A stretch of 64,000 nt of DNA from Cyanobacteria bacterium UBA791 (GTDB taxonomy: Bacteria; Cyanobacteriota; Vampirovibrionia; Gastranaerophilales; Gastranaerophilaceae): positions 8,965 to 72,964 of the forward strand of contig DBIX01000028.1 in the NCBI GenBank assembly GCA_002297005.1, written 5' to 3'. Within the stretch, counting starts at the first letter, position 1, and every line of letters begins with the position of its first letter. Position numbers and translations under genes: made by a program. Below are positions 53,321-62,398 of the stretch, piece after piece. The notes below the pieces were generated by a model. The model saw only the letters and a program-made list of their open reading frames with translations, had not been told where the DNA came from and searched no databases.

Positions 53321-54091
53321 ATGAAATTTAAAATTATAATCTTTATCTTATTTCTAATCTGCTTGCTTATATTCATTAAGAATATAAATAATAACGGTAA
53401 AAAAAATGTAACTATGAGTTTATCGCCAATAAAAATAAATGGTTTATATGGCTATAAAAACAACTCTGGGAAAGTAGTAATTAAACCTAAATACAAAAAA
53501 GCTTTTCCATTTCACAATGATATAGCCTTAGTTGAAATATGTAAAAACGATGATTGTTATGTACAACGAATTAATAAAAAAGGGGAAAGAATTGATAAAA
53601 ATAAAATTTACTCTGATTTAGAATTTTTAAATGGTCTCGCGGTTGTACAAATTAATAATGAATATGGATATATAAATGAGTCTGGAGTTTTTGCAATTAA
53701 GCCTCAATTTACTATGGCAACAAACTTTGAAGAAGGATTAGCTGCAGTTTCAGTTTATGATTTAGACCGAAGGTGTAATTTATGGGGATATATTGATAAA
53801 AAAGGACAGAATAAAATTCCATATCGATTTTTTGAAGCTACACCTTTTTCTAATGACATTGCTATAGTAAAAACAATATTGGGATACAACCTTATAGATA
53901 AAACTGGCAATCTTTTGTGTAAACAAAATTTCTTATCAGATTTACCACCTCTATTGGGTAAGAATAAAAAAGTTATAAAATATGAAGTGAATTCAGATTG
54001 GGCTTTAGGCACATATACTGAAGAAATAGAACTTGATTGTCATTGCAATATTTTAAATAGACAACAATATAATCCAAATAATAATTACTAA
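53321..54091 (+). CDS. Membrane-anchored WG-repeat protein
   Basis: A 256-residue protein with an N-terminal hydrophobic anchor (IIIFILFLICLLIFI) and at least four WG-type beta repeats, such as 'YGYKNNSGKVVIKPKYKKAFPF', 'YGYINESGVFAIKPQFTMATNF' and 'WGYIDKKGQNKIPYRFFEATPF'. Repeats of this kind form solenoid binding surfaces outside the cell. The role in the element is unknown. A GAGG box precedes the ATG. It is followed 17 bases later by a second exported protein. Confidence 0.8.
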   Translation: MKFKIIIFILFLICLLIFIKNINNNGKKNVTMSLSPIKINGLYGYKNNSGKVVIKPKYKKAFPFHNDIALVEICKNDDCYVQRINKKGERIDKNKIYSDLEFLNGLAVVQINNEYGYINESGVFAIKPQFTMATNFEEGLAAVSVYDLDRRCNLWGYIDKKGQNKIPYRFFEATPFSNDIAIVKTILGYNLIDKTGNLLCKQNFLSDLPPLLGKNKKVIKYEVNSDWALGTYTEEIELDCHCNILNRQQYNPNNNY

Positions 54092-54108
54092 AAAGAAAGT
54101 GGGGCTTT

Positions 54109-54855
54109 ATGAGAAAAATTTTATTATCACTTATGGCATTATTTTTTATTAATGCTAGTGCAAATGCAGCAACAACAATTATTGAAAATTATGAAGCAGC
54201 AAAATTAAAACAAGATATTATTAGTATCTACGCACTTAGAGATTCAATAATTGAATCAAATAAATTAAATGAATACTCATTCACCGTAAAATCGCATTAC
54301 TTAACGCTATGGACTGGATATTCTTTTAAAAAGACTTTTACAATCGTACAAAATGGTAAAAATTGCATTCTAACTTTAGTGAACAATTCATACATAGCAC
54401 CTTATGATGCAAAAGAATTATATGTATTGAAACAAGAATTGCAGGGCGGTTATACCTATGGATTAAATTATTTTGTAAAATTAAATCCAAAACAAAATAA
54501 AAATTATATGTCAGATGGTATTGATTCTAACGGAACTCCAACAAGGATAAGCAATTCTAATAATGCAGAACTTGTTTATTATTACAACGTCGTTCCAAAA
54601 TCAACAGTACGTGGGCCTAAACTGATTTCAACATCATATAGCGCAAAAGAACAAGGCTTAAAGGCTAAAAATAGAATTGTAGAAATTAATAGTAAACACA
54701 TTAGCCAATATAAACCAGAAGAATTATGGCAACTTTTAAATCCAACTAAAGCTAATCAAACAATTAAAGTTGGATATAAAGAGAAATGTGGTGGCAAGGT
54801 TAAATATGCAACTCTACAAAGCAAGTATCAAAAACCAATTTTAGAAAATTTATAG
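54109..54855 (+). CDS. Exported protein with C-terminal PDZ-like domain
   Basis: A 248-residue protein with a signal peptide (MRKILLSLMALFFINASANA). The central region is unrecognised. The C-terminal 85 residues look like a PDZ domain ('AKEQGLKAKNRIVEINSKHISQYKPEELWQLLNPTKANQTIKVGYK'). It may bind peptide ends in the periplasm. It is cotranscribed with the WG-repeat gene and followed by a terminator. Function in the element unknown. Confidence 0.7.
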   Translation: MRKILLSLMALFFINASANAATTIIENYEAAKLKQDIISIYALRDSIIESNKLNEYSFTVKSHYLTLWTGYSFKKTFTIVQNGKNCILTLVNNSYIAPYDAKELYVLKQELQGGYTYGLNYFVKLNPKQNKNYMSDGIDSNGTPTRISNSNNAELVYYYNVVPKSTVRGPKLISTSYSAKEQGLKAKNRIVEINSKHISQYKPEELWQLLNPTKANQTIKVGYKEKCGGKVKYATLQSKYQKPILENL

Positions 54856-54878
54856 TAAATTAGATAAATAAAACTTTT

Positions 54879-54919
54879 ATCAGCTTAACATTTTGCAATA
54901 TTGTTAAGCTGATTTTTTA
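54879..54919 (+). terminator. Terminator after the exported-protein pair
   Basis: A perfect 12-bp stem (ATCAGCTTAACA/TGTTAAGCTGAT) followed by a T-run. The next 200 bases up to 55116 show no gene. Confidence 0.9.
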
Positions 54920-55116
54920 TATCTATGTATGTCTCATATAGTAAAATTAACATTTTTTCGGTTTAGAGGGAATTGCAAAACTGAAATCAGCATTATTACA
55001 ATATAGAGATGTATATAATACTTTTTTATTGTAAATTTTTTGCTTTTTTCTCTTTTTAAAACTTTTCTAACTAAAATTACTTACGATAATAGGAATAGAA
55101 AACAAAAGGAGAAAAA

Positions 55117-55239
55117 ATGAAAAAATTAAGTATTGATTGGAATGAATCTTATGAAGTAAATCCTGAATATCCACAGGGTGATATTGCAATTTTAATTGAT
55201 AAAACACTGGAAAAATCTGGATTAAAGGAGTTAAATTGA
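55117..55239 (+). CDS. 40-residue element protein
   Basis: A short gene with a strong AAAGGAG box; the product begins MKKLSIDWNESYEVNPEYPQ and is acidic with a C-terminal helix. Its TGA overlaps the TTG start of the next gene, which has its own AAGGAG inside this gene, so the two are translationally coupled. No family recognised. Confidence 0.55.
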   Translation: MKKLSIDWNESYEVNPEYPQGDIAILIDKTLEKSGLKELN

Positions 55240-55493
55240 AAGGCACTAAAAAGAAAATTAAATATTTAACTCAAACTATCGATATGTATCAAAATGACAA
55301 AATAATTTCAGTTGAAAAACTTGAAGAATTGAATAATTTTAAACCAGAAGCAGAAAGTTATCAACGATATTTTGAAAGGATTAATGAAGAATTAAGAAGG
55401 GCAAACAAAGAACCTTTATTTATTCCAGCTGCTAAAAAATTCCATTATCATTTAAATACAAATAACTATTATCAAGAATATGCCATAATTTAA
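55236..55493 (+). CDS. Small element protein of unknown function
   Basis: An 85-residue charged helical protein starting at TTG 55236, five bases after AAGGAG (55225-55230). It overlaps the 40-residue gene by four bases. The product is basic at both ends, with an acidic middle (VEKLEELNNFKPEAESYQ). No family recognised. It lies upstream of the primase-helicase gene, a typical place for small replication or control proteins. Confidence 0.55.
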   Translation: MKGTKKKIKYLTQTIDMYQNDKIISVEKLEELNNFKPEAESYQRYFERINEELRRANKEPLFIPAAKKFHYHLNTNNYYQEYAII

Positions 55494-55582
55494 ATTTTAT
55501 AGTTTTGTCGGTGTAAAGTCGAAATTTAATCATTCACCCATTTTAAAAAATTTGACAAAATGGACTCAAAGGAGGAAGAAGA

Positions 55583-57691
55583 ATGATTAGAACTTCAGAA
55601 GAACTGAGACAAAACAATGCTAAAGTGTTCCCAATTAAGGCATTATTAAACAGATTTTATGGGGACAACAAAAGATATTTTTATCTTTCTGGGAAGGATT
55701 TAAAAATTCCTAATGAGGTGAAAGAAGGCATTTCAACAGAAAAGTTTTTTGATTTACTTGGAAAACACATGAAAGGTGAAATAAGACTTGGAGTTTCTTG
55801 CGAATTAAAAAGAGACATTAATTTAATTACATCAGCAGTAATTGATATTGATTTTAAGGAGCAAAGTTTTGAAGAAAAGTATGATTTAGCTTGTAGATTG
55901 CAAAAAACGATTTTATCTAAACTAGGTTGGAAATCTGTAATAGAAAAATCTAAAGGTAAGGGATTTCATGTTTTTATTTTCTTTAGTAATCCTATTGATA
56001 GAAATTTGGTACAAAAACAATTAGGTAAAATAATTGAAGAAAATTTTAAACTAAAAATAAAAAATGGACTCATTGAACTTTTCCCAAAAGGCGAAGGTGT
56101 TTCAGTAATATTTTTACCATTTTTTGGAATGCTAGATAAAGAAGGATTTATTCAAGAATCATTTTTTGAAAATAAAAATAATTGTTGGGTTCAAGGCAAA
56201 CCTTTTGAAGCAATTAGGGAAATTGAAGAAACTATAAAAAATTCAATCAACATTGTTGAATATAATCAATCAAAAAAAGATGTTGAACCTCAAGAAAAAT
56301 TACCTTGTATTGAATTTGCAGAAAACAATTGGGTAGAAGGCAATAGACAAGATTTGGCAATGTCTTTAGCTGGAATTTGTCGTAAAAAATTAAATATCAC
56401 ACAAGATGAAGCGGAAAATTTGATTATAAATATTGCAGAAAAGAATAACGATAATGAAATTCCACAAAGGAAAGCAGCCATAAAATCGACTTATAAAATT
56501 GAAGATATAAATCATATTAGAGGATGTTCACACTTTGATAGTGAAACAATATGTGGAAATTGCCCATATTTAAAAAGCCAAGAACCGAAACAAAATAGAG
56601 AAGAATTTACAAAAACAGATAAAAAAGGGCTTTTATCTTTATTAAAAAGCACTAGCGACTTAATGCAAGAAGAAGATGTAAAATGGGTAGTTAAAGATTT
56701 ATTTGCAAAAAAACTTGTAAGTGTAATTTTTAGTGAGCCTGGAGTTGGAAAAACAATTTTGGCAATGGATATAGCGGCTAAATTAACCAGGGGCGAAGCT
56801 ATTTTTAATCATTATCGAGTTGAAAGTCCTATGAAAGTTCTATATTTTCAAGGTGACTTCCCAAACACAATAATGAAAAATCGATTGAAACAAATGTTTT
56901 ATAACCCTGATGATAAATATTTTAAACTTGTCAATCGTTACGAGGCTGAATCAAAAGGTATTTCTATTGATTTAACTAATGAACAAGGACAAGAAAACCT
57001 TAAAACATTATTGGAAGGATATAAGCCGGATTTTGTTATTTTCGATACCTTTATTTCTTTTTTTGATGGTGATGAGAATAAACAAAAAGATGTGAAAGAA
57101 CCAATTGATTTTTTAAGAAAACTAACTTCTAATTATGATTGTTCAATTTTATTGTGTCACCATTCTAGAAAAAGAGGTTCTAACGAAAAGAGAAAAGGGC
57201 TTGACCAAAGTGACTTGATTGGAAGTTTTGTTACAGCCAGATTATGCGGATTAATGCTTGCTATTGCACATGACACAGAAAAAAGTACAAAGGACGAAAA
57301 GTACAATACTGTTATTTGTGCTAAAACTTGGTTTAAACCAATTGAACCTTTTCAATTTGTAATATCAAATAACGATAATCAATATATTCAAGTAATTTAT
57401 ACCACTGATGAAGTGTCGAATACTGGGAAAAACAAAACTCAGCAGGCAAAAGAAAAAATTGTTAATGTTCTATCAAGTATGCCGGAAATTGGTTTTTCTG
57501 CTAAATCTCTCAAGTGTATAGCGGGATATTCCGATAGAACAGTAAATAATGCGTTTTCAGAACTTTTAGCTGATGGGATAATAAAAGCTATAGGAACAAC
57601 AAAAGATAGAACCTATTTTTATAATATCAAGAAACCTCCTAAGAAACCCAAAGAGAAGAAATATCACAAAGAAGCTGATGACTTGATATAG
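55583..57691 (+). CDS. Primase-helicase replication protein (AEP-like primase plus RepA-like ATPase)
   Basis: A 702-residue multidomain protein. Residues about 60-210 resemble an archaeo-eukaryotic-type (or TOTE-like) primase: 'AVIDIDFKEQ' supplies the catalytic acids, then 'KSKGKGFHVFIFFS' and 'IELFPKG'. A Cys region (GCSHFDSETICGNCPYL) follows. Next is a RepA/DnaB-like ATPase with Walker A SEPGVGKT (about 384-391), Walker B 'DFVIFDTF' and 'ILLCHHSRKRG'. A winged helix ends the protein. It should prime and unwind the element's DNA, so the excised form may replicate. Strong AAAGGAGGAAG box. Confidence 0.82.
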   Translation: MIRTSEELRQNNAKVFPIKALLNRFYGDNKRYFYLSGKDLKIPNEVKEGISTEKFFDLLGKHMKGEIRLGVSCELKRDINLITSAVIDIDFKEQSFEEKYDLACRLQKTILSKLGWKSVIEKSKGKGFHVFIFFSNPIDRNLVQKQLGKIIEENFKLKIKNGLIELFPKGEGVSVIFLPFFGMLDKEGFIQESFFENKNNCWVQGKPFEAIREIEETIKNSINIVEYNQSKKDVEPQEKLPCIEFAENNWVEGNRQDLAMSLAGICRKKLNITQDEAENLIINIAEKNNDNEIPQRKAAIKSTYKIEDINHIRGCSHFDSETICGNCPYLKSQEPKQNREEFTKTDKKGLLSLLKSTSDLMQEEDVKWVVKDLFAKKLVSVIFSEPGVGKTILAMDIAAKLTRGEAIFNHYRVESPMKVLYFQGDFPNTIMKNRLKQMFYNPDDKYFKLVNRYEAESKGISIDLTNEQGQENLKTLLEGYKPDFVIFDTFISFFDGDENKQKDVKEPIDFLRKLTSNYDCSILLCHHSRKRGSNEKRKGLDQSDLIGSFVTARLCGLMLAIAHDTEKSTKDEKYNTVICAKTWFKPIEPFQFVISNNDNQYIQVIYTTDEVSNTGKNKTQQAKEKIVNVLSSMPEIGFSAKSLKCIAGYSDRTVNNAFSELLADGIIKAIGTTKDRTYFYNIKKPPKKPKEKKYHKEADDLI

Positions 57692-57697
57692 AAAAGT

Positions 57698-57797
57698 TGC
57701 AGGAAAAGGATTCAAAATAAAGAATAATAATTCTTTTGACTCTTTCTCTTTTTGCTAGAGTTTTTTGCAGAAGTCTATTCTCGCGATTCTTTCCTGC
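57698..57797. repeat. Inverted TGCAGGAAA pair between primase and excisionase genes
   Basis: TGCAGGAAAAGGATTC (57698-57713) is mirrored by GATTCTTTCCTGCA (57784-57797), nine perfect pairs plus more with one bulge. The 175-base gap holds no gene. It could be a replication origin or regulatory structure next to the replication gene. Confidence 0.4.
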
Positions 57798-57866
57798 ATC
57801 CTCTAAATACTTAAAAGTTAAGTTATTACTAGATTTTAGACCAATTTAAGCAAAGGATACTATACT

Positions 57867-58034
57867 ATGAAAAATTTATACAATATAAACGATTTATCAA
57901 AACTTTTGAAGATTTCAACTTCGACACTTTACCGTTGGGTACATAGAAAAGAAATCCCGTTTGTAAAACTAGGAGGGCGACTTCTTTTTGAAAGTGAAAA
58001 AATTCAAGAATTTATACAACAAAATTCTTTTTAG
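57867..58034 (+). CDS. Excisionase-like helix-turn-helix protein
   Basis: A 55-residue MerR-like/HTH_17 protein: 'YNINDLSKLLKISTSTLYRWVHRKEIPFVKLGGRLLFESEKIQEFI'. This is the usual form of small excisionase or recombination directionality factors. It follows AAAGGA at moderate spacing and precedes the integrase by one small gene. It likely controls excision with the integrase. Confidence 0.8.
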   Translation: MKNLYNINDLSKLLKISTSTLYRWVHRKEIPFVKLGGRLLFESEKIQEFIQQNSF

Positions 58035-58073
58035 AATACAAAGTTATGACATAAAAAAAGAAAGGAGAAAATT

Positions 58074-58325
58074 ATGTCAAATCCATTAGCAGTAATATTA
58101 GCCTTTGATGCAAAAAGTAAAAAATGGGGTAGGTACAAATGGGACAATAATGATAAAAAATTAGTTTTAATGAAAGAATACTATGATAGCACCCATGCAA
58201 TGTTAGCGATTGATACTTATGATAGATATTTAAAAAATGATTTTAACAAAGAAGAAATCGAAAAATACCGACTTGCATTAGCATTCCTTAGTCAAAGTGC
58301 TTACAGTACGCAAGAAACACGTTAA
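58074..58325 (+). CDS. Small element protein of unknown function
   Basis: An 83-residue protein with an AAAGGAG box. It contains 'WGRYKWDNNDKKLVLMKEYYDSTHAMLAIDTYDRYLKNDFNKEEIEKYRLALAFLSQ', a beta start followed by helices. It sits between the excisionase-like and integrase genes. No family recognised; the placement suggests a recombination or control accessory. Confidence 0.6.
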   Translation: MSNPLAVILAFDAKSKKWGRYKWDNNDKKLVLMKEYYDSTHAMLAIDTYDRYLKNDFNKEEIEKYRLALAFLSQSAYSTQETR

Positions 58326-58401
58326 AGTGATATTAGAAATCAAAGAAGAATTTAGAAGGGACATTCCCTTCTAGTTCTTCAAAGATAAAAAGGTTTTAAA
58401 A

Positions 58402-59517
58402 ATGATAAAATCAGTAAGAAAAAACAAAACAACAGGCAAATGGGAATTTGATTACAAAGACCTAAAAGGTAAGAGAAAAATTAAAAAAGGCTTCAAAACA
58501 AAAGTCGAAGCCGAAAAAGCTCAAGCTAAAATCTATGAAGATTTGAACAAAGGACTCAATCCCGTTGATACAAAAGTTACTCTTAAAGAAGCTGGTGAGT
58601 TATATATGCGATTACATGTCAGTACAAACTGTAAGCCCAGCACAATTGCAACAAACAGAGGGTATCTTGATAATCACATTTATCCATTCTTTGGTGATAT
58701 GAAATTATGTGAAATAACTCCAATTTTGGTAAAAGAATTTAGAAAAGCAATATTGGATAAAGGACGCAAAAATTCAACAGTTAATAAATATATGGTGTTT
58801 CTTGGCTCAATATTCAATTTTATGATTGATAATGATGTGCCAGTAAGAAATCCTTTAGCTAGAATTAAAAATCTTAAAGTTGCCAAAAATGAAAAGATTA
58901 GAGCCTTATCCACAGTTGAAGTTCAAGCCTTGTTGAGAAAAACAAAAGTTATTTATCCGAATTTTTATCCTTTGCTATTTACTGCAATATTTACCGGCAT
59001 GAGAAAGGGGGAAATATTAGCTTTGACTTGGGATTCAATAAATTGGATAACTCAGAAAATTACAGTAGATAAAAATTACACTCATGGCAGATTAGGGACT
59101 CCCAAAACCGGTAAAATCAGAGTAATTGATATGTCTAATGAGTTAGCCAAAGTTTTGAAAGAATGGCGTTTGGCTTGCCCGCATAGCGAATTAAATTTAG
59201 TATTCCCTAATTCTAATGGAAACTACCAAAGTGCTGATAATTTAGCAAAAAGAAGGTTTTCGCCTGCTTTGAATAGAGCCGGAATCGATAAAATCAGATT
59301 CCACGATTTAAGACATACATATGCTAGTTTATTACTTGCAAACGGTGCTCCAATGAAATATGTTCAACATCAACTAGGGCATTCATCAATTACTATGACA
59401 ATGGATTTGTATACTCATTTGTTGCCGGAAGTGAATGATAAATGTGTTAATTTGCTTAATAATATTGTTTCTTCTGCCGTTGAACCTAAAAGAGTGATAG
59501 AAAAATTTGGAACATAA
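58402..59517 (+). CDS. int: Tyrosine-family integrase
   Basis: A 371-residue integrase. Residues 1-50 form an arm-binding domain (WEFDYKDLKGKRKIKKGF), 60-165 the SAM-like core-binding domain, and the rest the catalytic domain with Arg201 (TGMRKGE), His301 and Arg304 (HDLRHTY), His327 (LGHSS) and nucleophile Tyr337 (DLYTHL). All catalytic residues are present. It lies about 0.75 kb from the right repeat. tRNA 3' ends are the usual target of this family, which fits the flanking repeats. Confidence 0.96.
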   Translation: MIKSVRKNKTTGKWEFDYKDLKGKRKIKKGFKTKVEAEKAQAKIYEDLNKGLNPVDTKVTLKEAGELYMRLHVSTNCKPSTIATNRGYLDNHIYPFFGDMKLCEITPILVKEFRKAILDKGRKNSTVNKYMVFLGSIFNFMIDNDVPVRNPLARIKNLKVAKNEKIRALSTVEVQALLRKTKVIYPNFYPLLFTAIFTGMRKGEILALTWDSINWITQKITVDKNYTHGRLGTPKTGKIRVIDMSNELAKVLKEWRLACPHSELNLVFPNSNGNYQSADNLAKRRFSPALNRAGIDKIRFHDLRHTYASLLLANGAPMKYVQHQLGHSSITMTMDLYTHLLPEVNDKCVNLLNNIVSSAVEPKRVIEKFGT

Positions 59518-59550
59518 AAATGATGTATATTTCTGTTGTATAATCTTTTT

Positions 59551-60192
59551 ATGAAAGTCTTTTTTATTATCTTATTTTTAACACTTCCTAGTTTAAGCAT
59601 ATATTATGGTATGACATTATCATATGTTCATTTAACATTTTATTTAATAGCATTGTTGTTATGTTTTTGTAATAACGAAAATATAACTACAGTAATAAAT
59701 CAATTAAATGATATTAAAACATTGAAATTTGGCAATTTTTTATTATTAGAAAAGCAAGTAAAAGAACTAAAAGAAATATCAAAAACTGTAGAAACAAACT
59801 CTGATGAAAATAATTTCAATATTTCATTATCTGATAAATATAAACATGAACTTTCGTTTTCAAAATTAAATTTTAATTATAATTTAATCAATGCCCATAT
59901 AAGACAAATATATAATTTAATATACAATGATGATATTTCTTATATTGATAATATTTTAGTTTTTGATTATTTGAAACAAAAAGAGATTTTAAGTAATGAT
60001 TTTTGTTTTTATATTTATAATGTCTGCTCTATTATTTCAGATTATTTAAAGAATCCGCAAAATAATAAAATTACTAGTGATTTAATAGAAATTAGTTCTG
60101 ATGTTATAAATAATCTTATTGAAGTAGAAAATTATATAAAACATATCAATTTGCTTAATGTAAAATCCCAAAAAGAAAATATTCAAATTTAA
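59551..60192 (+). CDS. Membrane protein with cytosolic helical domain
   Basis: From ATG 59551 a 213-residue protein: two N-terminal membrane helices (VFFIILFLTLPSLSIYYG and VHLTFYLIALLLCFC), then a charged helical domain rich in Asn, Ile and Lys. A TATAAT box (59539-59544) ends six bases before this ATG and there is no Shine-Dalgarno. An ATG at 59536 overlaps that -10 box and is unlikely to be used. It lies beside the integrase at the right end of the element. No family recognised; it could be an exclusion or defence-type membrane protein, but that is speculation. Confidence 0.6.
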   Translation: MKVFFIILFLTLPSLSIYYGMTLSYVHLTFYLIALLLCFCNNENITTVINQLNDIKTLKFGNFLLLEKQVKELKEISKTVETNSDENNFNISLSDKYKHELSFSKLNFNYNLINAHIRQIYNLIYNDDISYIDNILVFDYLKQKEILSNDFCFYIYNVCSIISDYLKNPQNNKITSDLIEISSDVINNLIEVENYIKHINLLNVKSQKENIQI

Positions 60193-60237
60193 AAAATTTG
60201 CAACTTTTTTGCAACTTTGCCATATTTTTGCACTAAA

Positions 60238-60268
60238 AAAGGGATTTAGCAACTAGCTAAAACCCTTT
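60238..60268 (-). terminator. Terminator next to attR
   Basis: A 13-bp stem with one mismatch (AAAGGGATTTAGC/GCTAAAACCCTTT, AACTA loop) followed on the minus strand by T residues. It follows the tRNA 3'-end sequence, as at attL, but the stem sequence differs, so this copy came with the element. Confidence 0.75.
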
Positions 60269-60272
60269 AAAA

Positions 60273-60323
60273 TAAATGGTTGCGGGAGCTGGATTTGAAC
60301 CAACGACCTTCGGGTTATGAGGA
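60273..60323 (-). repeat. Attachment site attR (3' half of a CAT-anticodon tRNA)
   Basis: Identical over 51 bases to 47754-47804. Beyond it (TGAAAAAATAATAAA) there is no tRNA 5' half, so this repeat is also the left boundary of a further inserted segment. The stretch from 60324 to 60531 has no recognisable gene; a TATAAT at about 60500 may drive the nuclease gene. Confidence 0.88.
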
Positions 60324-60531
60324 TGAAAAAATAATAAATTTTAGATACAAATTAAATAAAACTTATCTATTCATTGTTATGTTGCAGATTAGGTTCTTCT
60401 GGATTCAGCATGTGAATACCTCTATATGTACAAGTTTTAAAGAAGAGATGAACTTATAAATGGATTATAGATATTGTTTTTTTGTTAATTATTGCATATA
60501 ATGTTGCTTATAAATTTAGGAACAAAATTTC

Positions 60532-61344
60532 ATGTGTGATAATGAAGCAATAAAAATTGAAACATTAGAATATAAATATCTTAATAAATTTTATCATCTT
60601 TTAAAGTATGCTGAAGATGAAATATTAAAAGGATTTGAAACAAAAGAAAAAATTAAATCTGACTGGAAGGATTGCTGGGATGATGCAAATAAAGGAGATT
60701 TTTCAGTTGGTGCAGAAAGAATAATATATTCTTTGATAAATGGAAAATGCACAGGGCAACCAAATTCTTGTCCTGTTGGTTCTGATTTATTTTTTGAAGT
60801 GGATGATGCGTTTATTCACATAGATTTAAAAACAGTTTATGCCTCACGTACGGCCAAAAGTAAAAATGGTAAACTAACTGGTGGTAATATTGGCGATTTT
60901 AATACAAGTATATTTGTAGGAAGGAATCAAAATTCATATTCAACAACATACATTCCAAAAGGAGTAAAAAAAGAAGAGCGAGAATATAAAGGTTTCCTTC
61001 CTGTTGCATATACATTAAATAATATGATAAAAAAATATTGTTTAACTTATTTTATTTCTGTATTGTATGAATATGAAAATGAAGAGTTTAATACTCTTTG
61101 CATAAATATTTCTTGTATGCCAAATGGAACATTAAATTCAATATACAGGGACATGCCTATAAGAGCCGGTAAAAATTCTGATAAAGCTCGATTTAATTTT
61201 TATAAATGCAATAAGTTTACTCAATTAGAAAATAAACCAAGTAGAATAAAAATAATTTATATAGATTCGGCAACAATTGACACGTATAAAATATATAAAA
61301 CAAAGATGAAATTTTTATCAGATTTATCTAAAGAAAGTACTTAA
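60532..61344 (+). CDS. PD-(D/E)xK restriction endonuclease-like protein
   Basis: A 270-residue protein with a PD-(D/E)xK core: Asp85 in 'GSDLFFEVDD', then Asp98-x-Lys100 in 'HIDLKTV', with Glu62 a possible further ligand. Later 'CMPNGTLNSIY' is shared with the nuclease encoded at 61341-62351 (CIPNGQLSELF), so the two are distant relatives. The gene is convergent with that one, overlapping it by four bases, and has no methyltransferase on its own strand. The only other methyltransferase nearby is across the repeat at 48201. Predicted type II nuclease; specificity unknown. Confidence 0.7.
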   Translation: MCDNEAIKIETLEYKYLNKFYHLLKYAEDEILKGFETKEKIKSDWKDCWDDANKGDFSVGAERIIYSLINGKCTGQPNSCPVGSDLFFEVDDAFIHIDLKTVYASRTAKSKNGKLTGGNIGDFNTSIFVGRNQNSYSTTYIPKGVKKEEREYKGFLPVAYTLNNMIKKYCLTYFISVLYEYENEEFNTLCINISCMPNGTLNSIYRDMPIRAGKNSDKARFNFYKCNKFTQLENKPSRIKIIYIDSATIDTYKIYKTKMKFLSDLSKEST

Positions 61345-62351
61345 GAATAAATATTGTAATATTTTCTTTCTCCTGACCATTCTTCATTTTGAGAATTGTA
61401 TCTTTTTTCAAGATAGGTATCTTTAAATCTAAAAGTGTTTCCACCTTTTACGGCCTTTAAAAATATGCTGTTATGTCCACTTTCTTTTTTAGACATAGGC
61501 CACCACAATATTCTATGATCAATATCATAATATCCAATCTTATTATTGCGATTATTTTCCCAAACTATCCTATGCCAAGATGAAGGAATATCTGTAGATG
61601 ACTCAATTTTTAAAAATTTACTACTTGTATCAAGATTGTTGAATTCTCTAGACGTTGTAATTCGACGAGGGCTGTAGTACAAACCGTGGTTTCTACCATA
61701 ATATAAATAATCTTTAAAATTTACAAATAAATCATTACCAAACAATTCACTTAATTGTCCGTTGGGTATACATGTTAAAACTAAGCTTGGATCATTTTCA
61801 TTATTTAAAAAATTAAAATGATCATTACTATCAGCATACCCAATTTTAATTAAAAATGTTAAAATCGGTTTGTCTGTTCGAGGATCAATAGAGTTTAAAT
61901 TTGCTGGAACTTGCAGCCCAGGAAATTCTCCAGCACGCATTACTTTTTCATTGATAAACGATGTTTGGTTGTGTTCTAATTGTGTTGAATTTAATTCTCC
62001 ACTATTGCCAATTTTATCAATAGTTTTAACATCAACATTTAAAATGATATCATCTAATTCTAATGCAATATCACAACTTATAGGTGATGGATAAAATTTT
62101 GTAGACTCAAAATAACTATACATATGATGTCGCAATAATCTTTCAGAAGCTTCTTTAATTTTATTTTTCTTATTCCAAGCTTCTGAAAGAATCTCATAAT
62201 ATTCTTGGATTTCTTGTTCAATATTTTTTAGGTCATCTTTAAACATATCAGAAGTTATTATACTTTCTAGTACATTCATATATTTTTCTTCTAAATTTAA
62301 AATATTATTTTGAATTTGTGTACGGCTACAGTTTATATTTTGTTCAGACAT
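61341..62351 (-). CDS. Type II restriction endonuclease, PD-(D/E)xK
   Basis: A 336-residue protein. Helical N-terminal 85 residues; nuclease core with Asp94 in 'SCDIALELDD' and Asp107-x-Lys109 in 'NVDVKTI'; later 'VLTCIPNGQLSELFG'. It lies 47 bases downstream of the HTH-methyltransferase gene on the same strand, the normal pairing for a type II system. It should cut DNA at the unmethylated target of that methyltransferase. Recognition sequence unknown. It is related to the convergent nuclease at 60532. Confidence 0.8.
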   Translation of the reverse strand: MSEQNINCSRTQIQNNILNLEEKYMNVLESIITSDMFKDDLKNIEQEIQEYYEILSEAWNKKNKIKEASERLLRHHMYSYFESTKFYPSPISCDIALELDDIILNVDVKTIDKIGNSGELNSTQLEHNQTSFINEKVMRAGEFPGLQVPANLNSIDPRTDKPILTFLIKIGYADSNDHFNFLNNENDPSLVLTCIPNGQLSELFGNDLFVNFKDYLYYGRNHGLYYSPRRITTSREFNNLDTSSKFLKIESSTDIPSSWHRIVWENNRNNKIGYYDIDHRILWWPMSKKESGHNSIFLKAVKGGNTFRFKDTYLEKRYNSQNEEWSGERKYYNIYS

Positions 62352-62398
62352 ACTTCCTCCATTTTGTCCAGCTTACCATAAAAAGTAATGAATACATA

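Larger units (their letters stand above)
47754..60323. mobile_element. 12.6-kb integrated element at tRNA-Met (satellite/ICE-like)
   Basis: Bounded by the 51-bp repeats 47754-47804 and 60273-60323. It carries a tyrosine integrase near the right end, an excisionase-like HTH protein, a primase-helicase, an XRE repressor facing left and several small genes. The left part is a defence-like cargo operon (methyltransferase, two-ATPase protein, REC-HEPN protein). No capsid, tail, terminase or conjugation genes are seen, so it resembles a phage satellite or a non-autonomous integrative element. The tRNA 5' half is absent at both ends, which implies another insertion on the right between this element and the intact tRNA. 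Confidence 0.85.
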
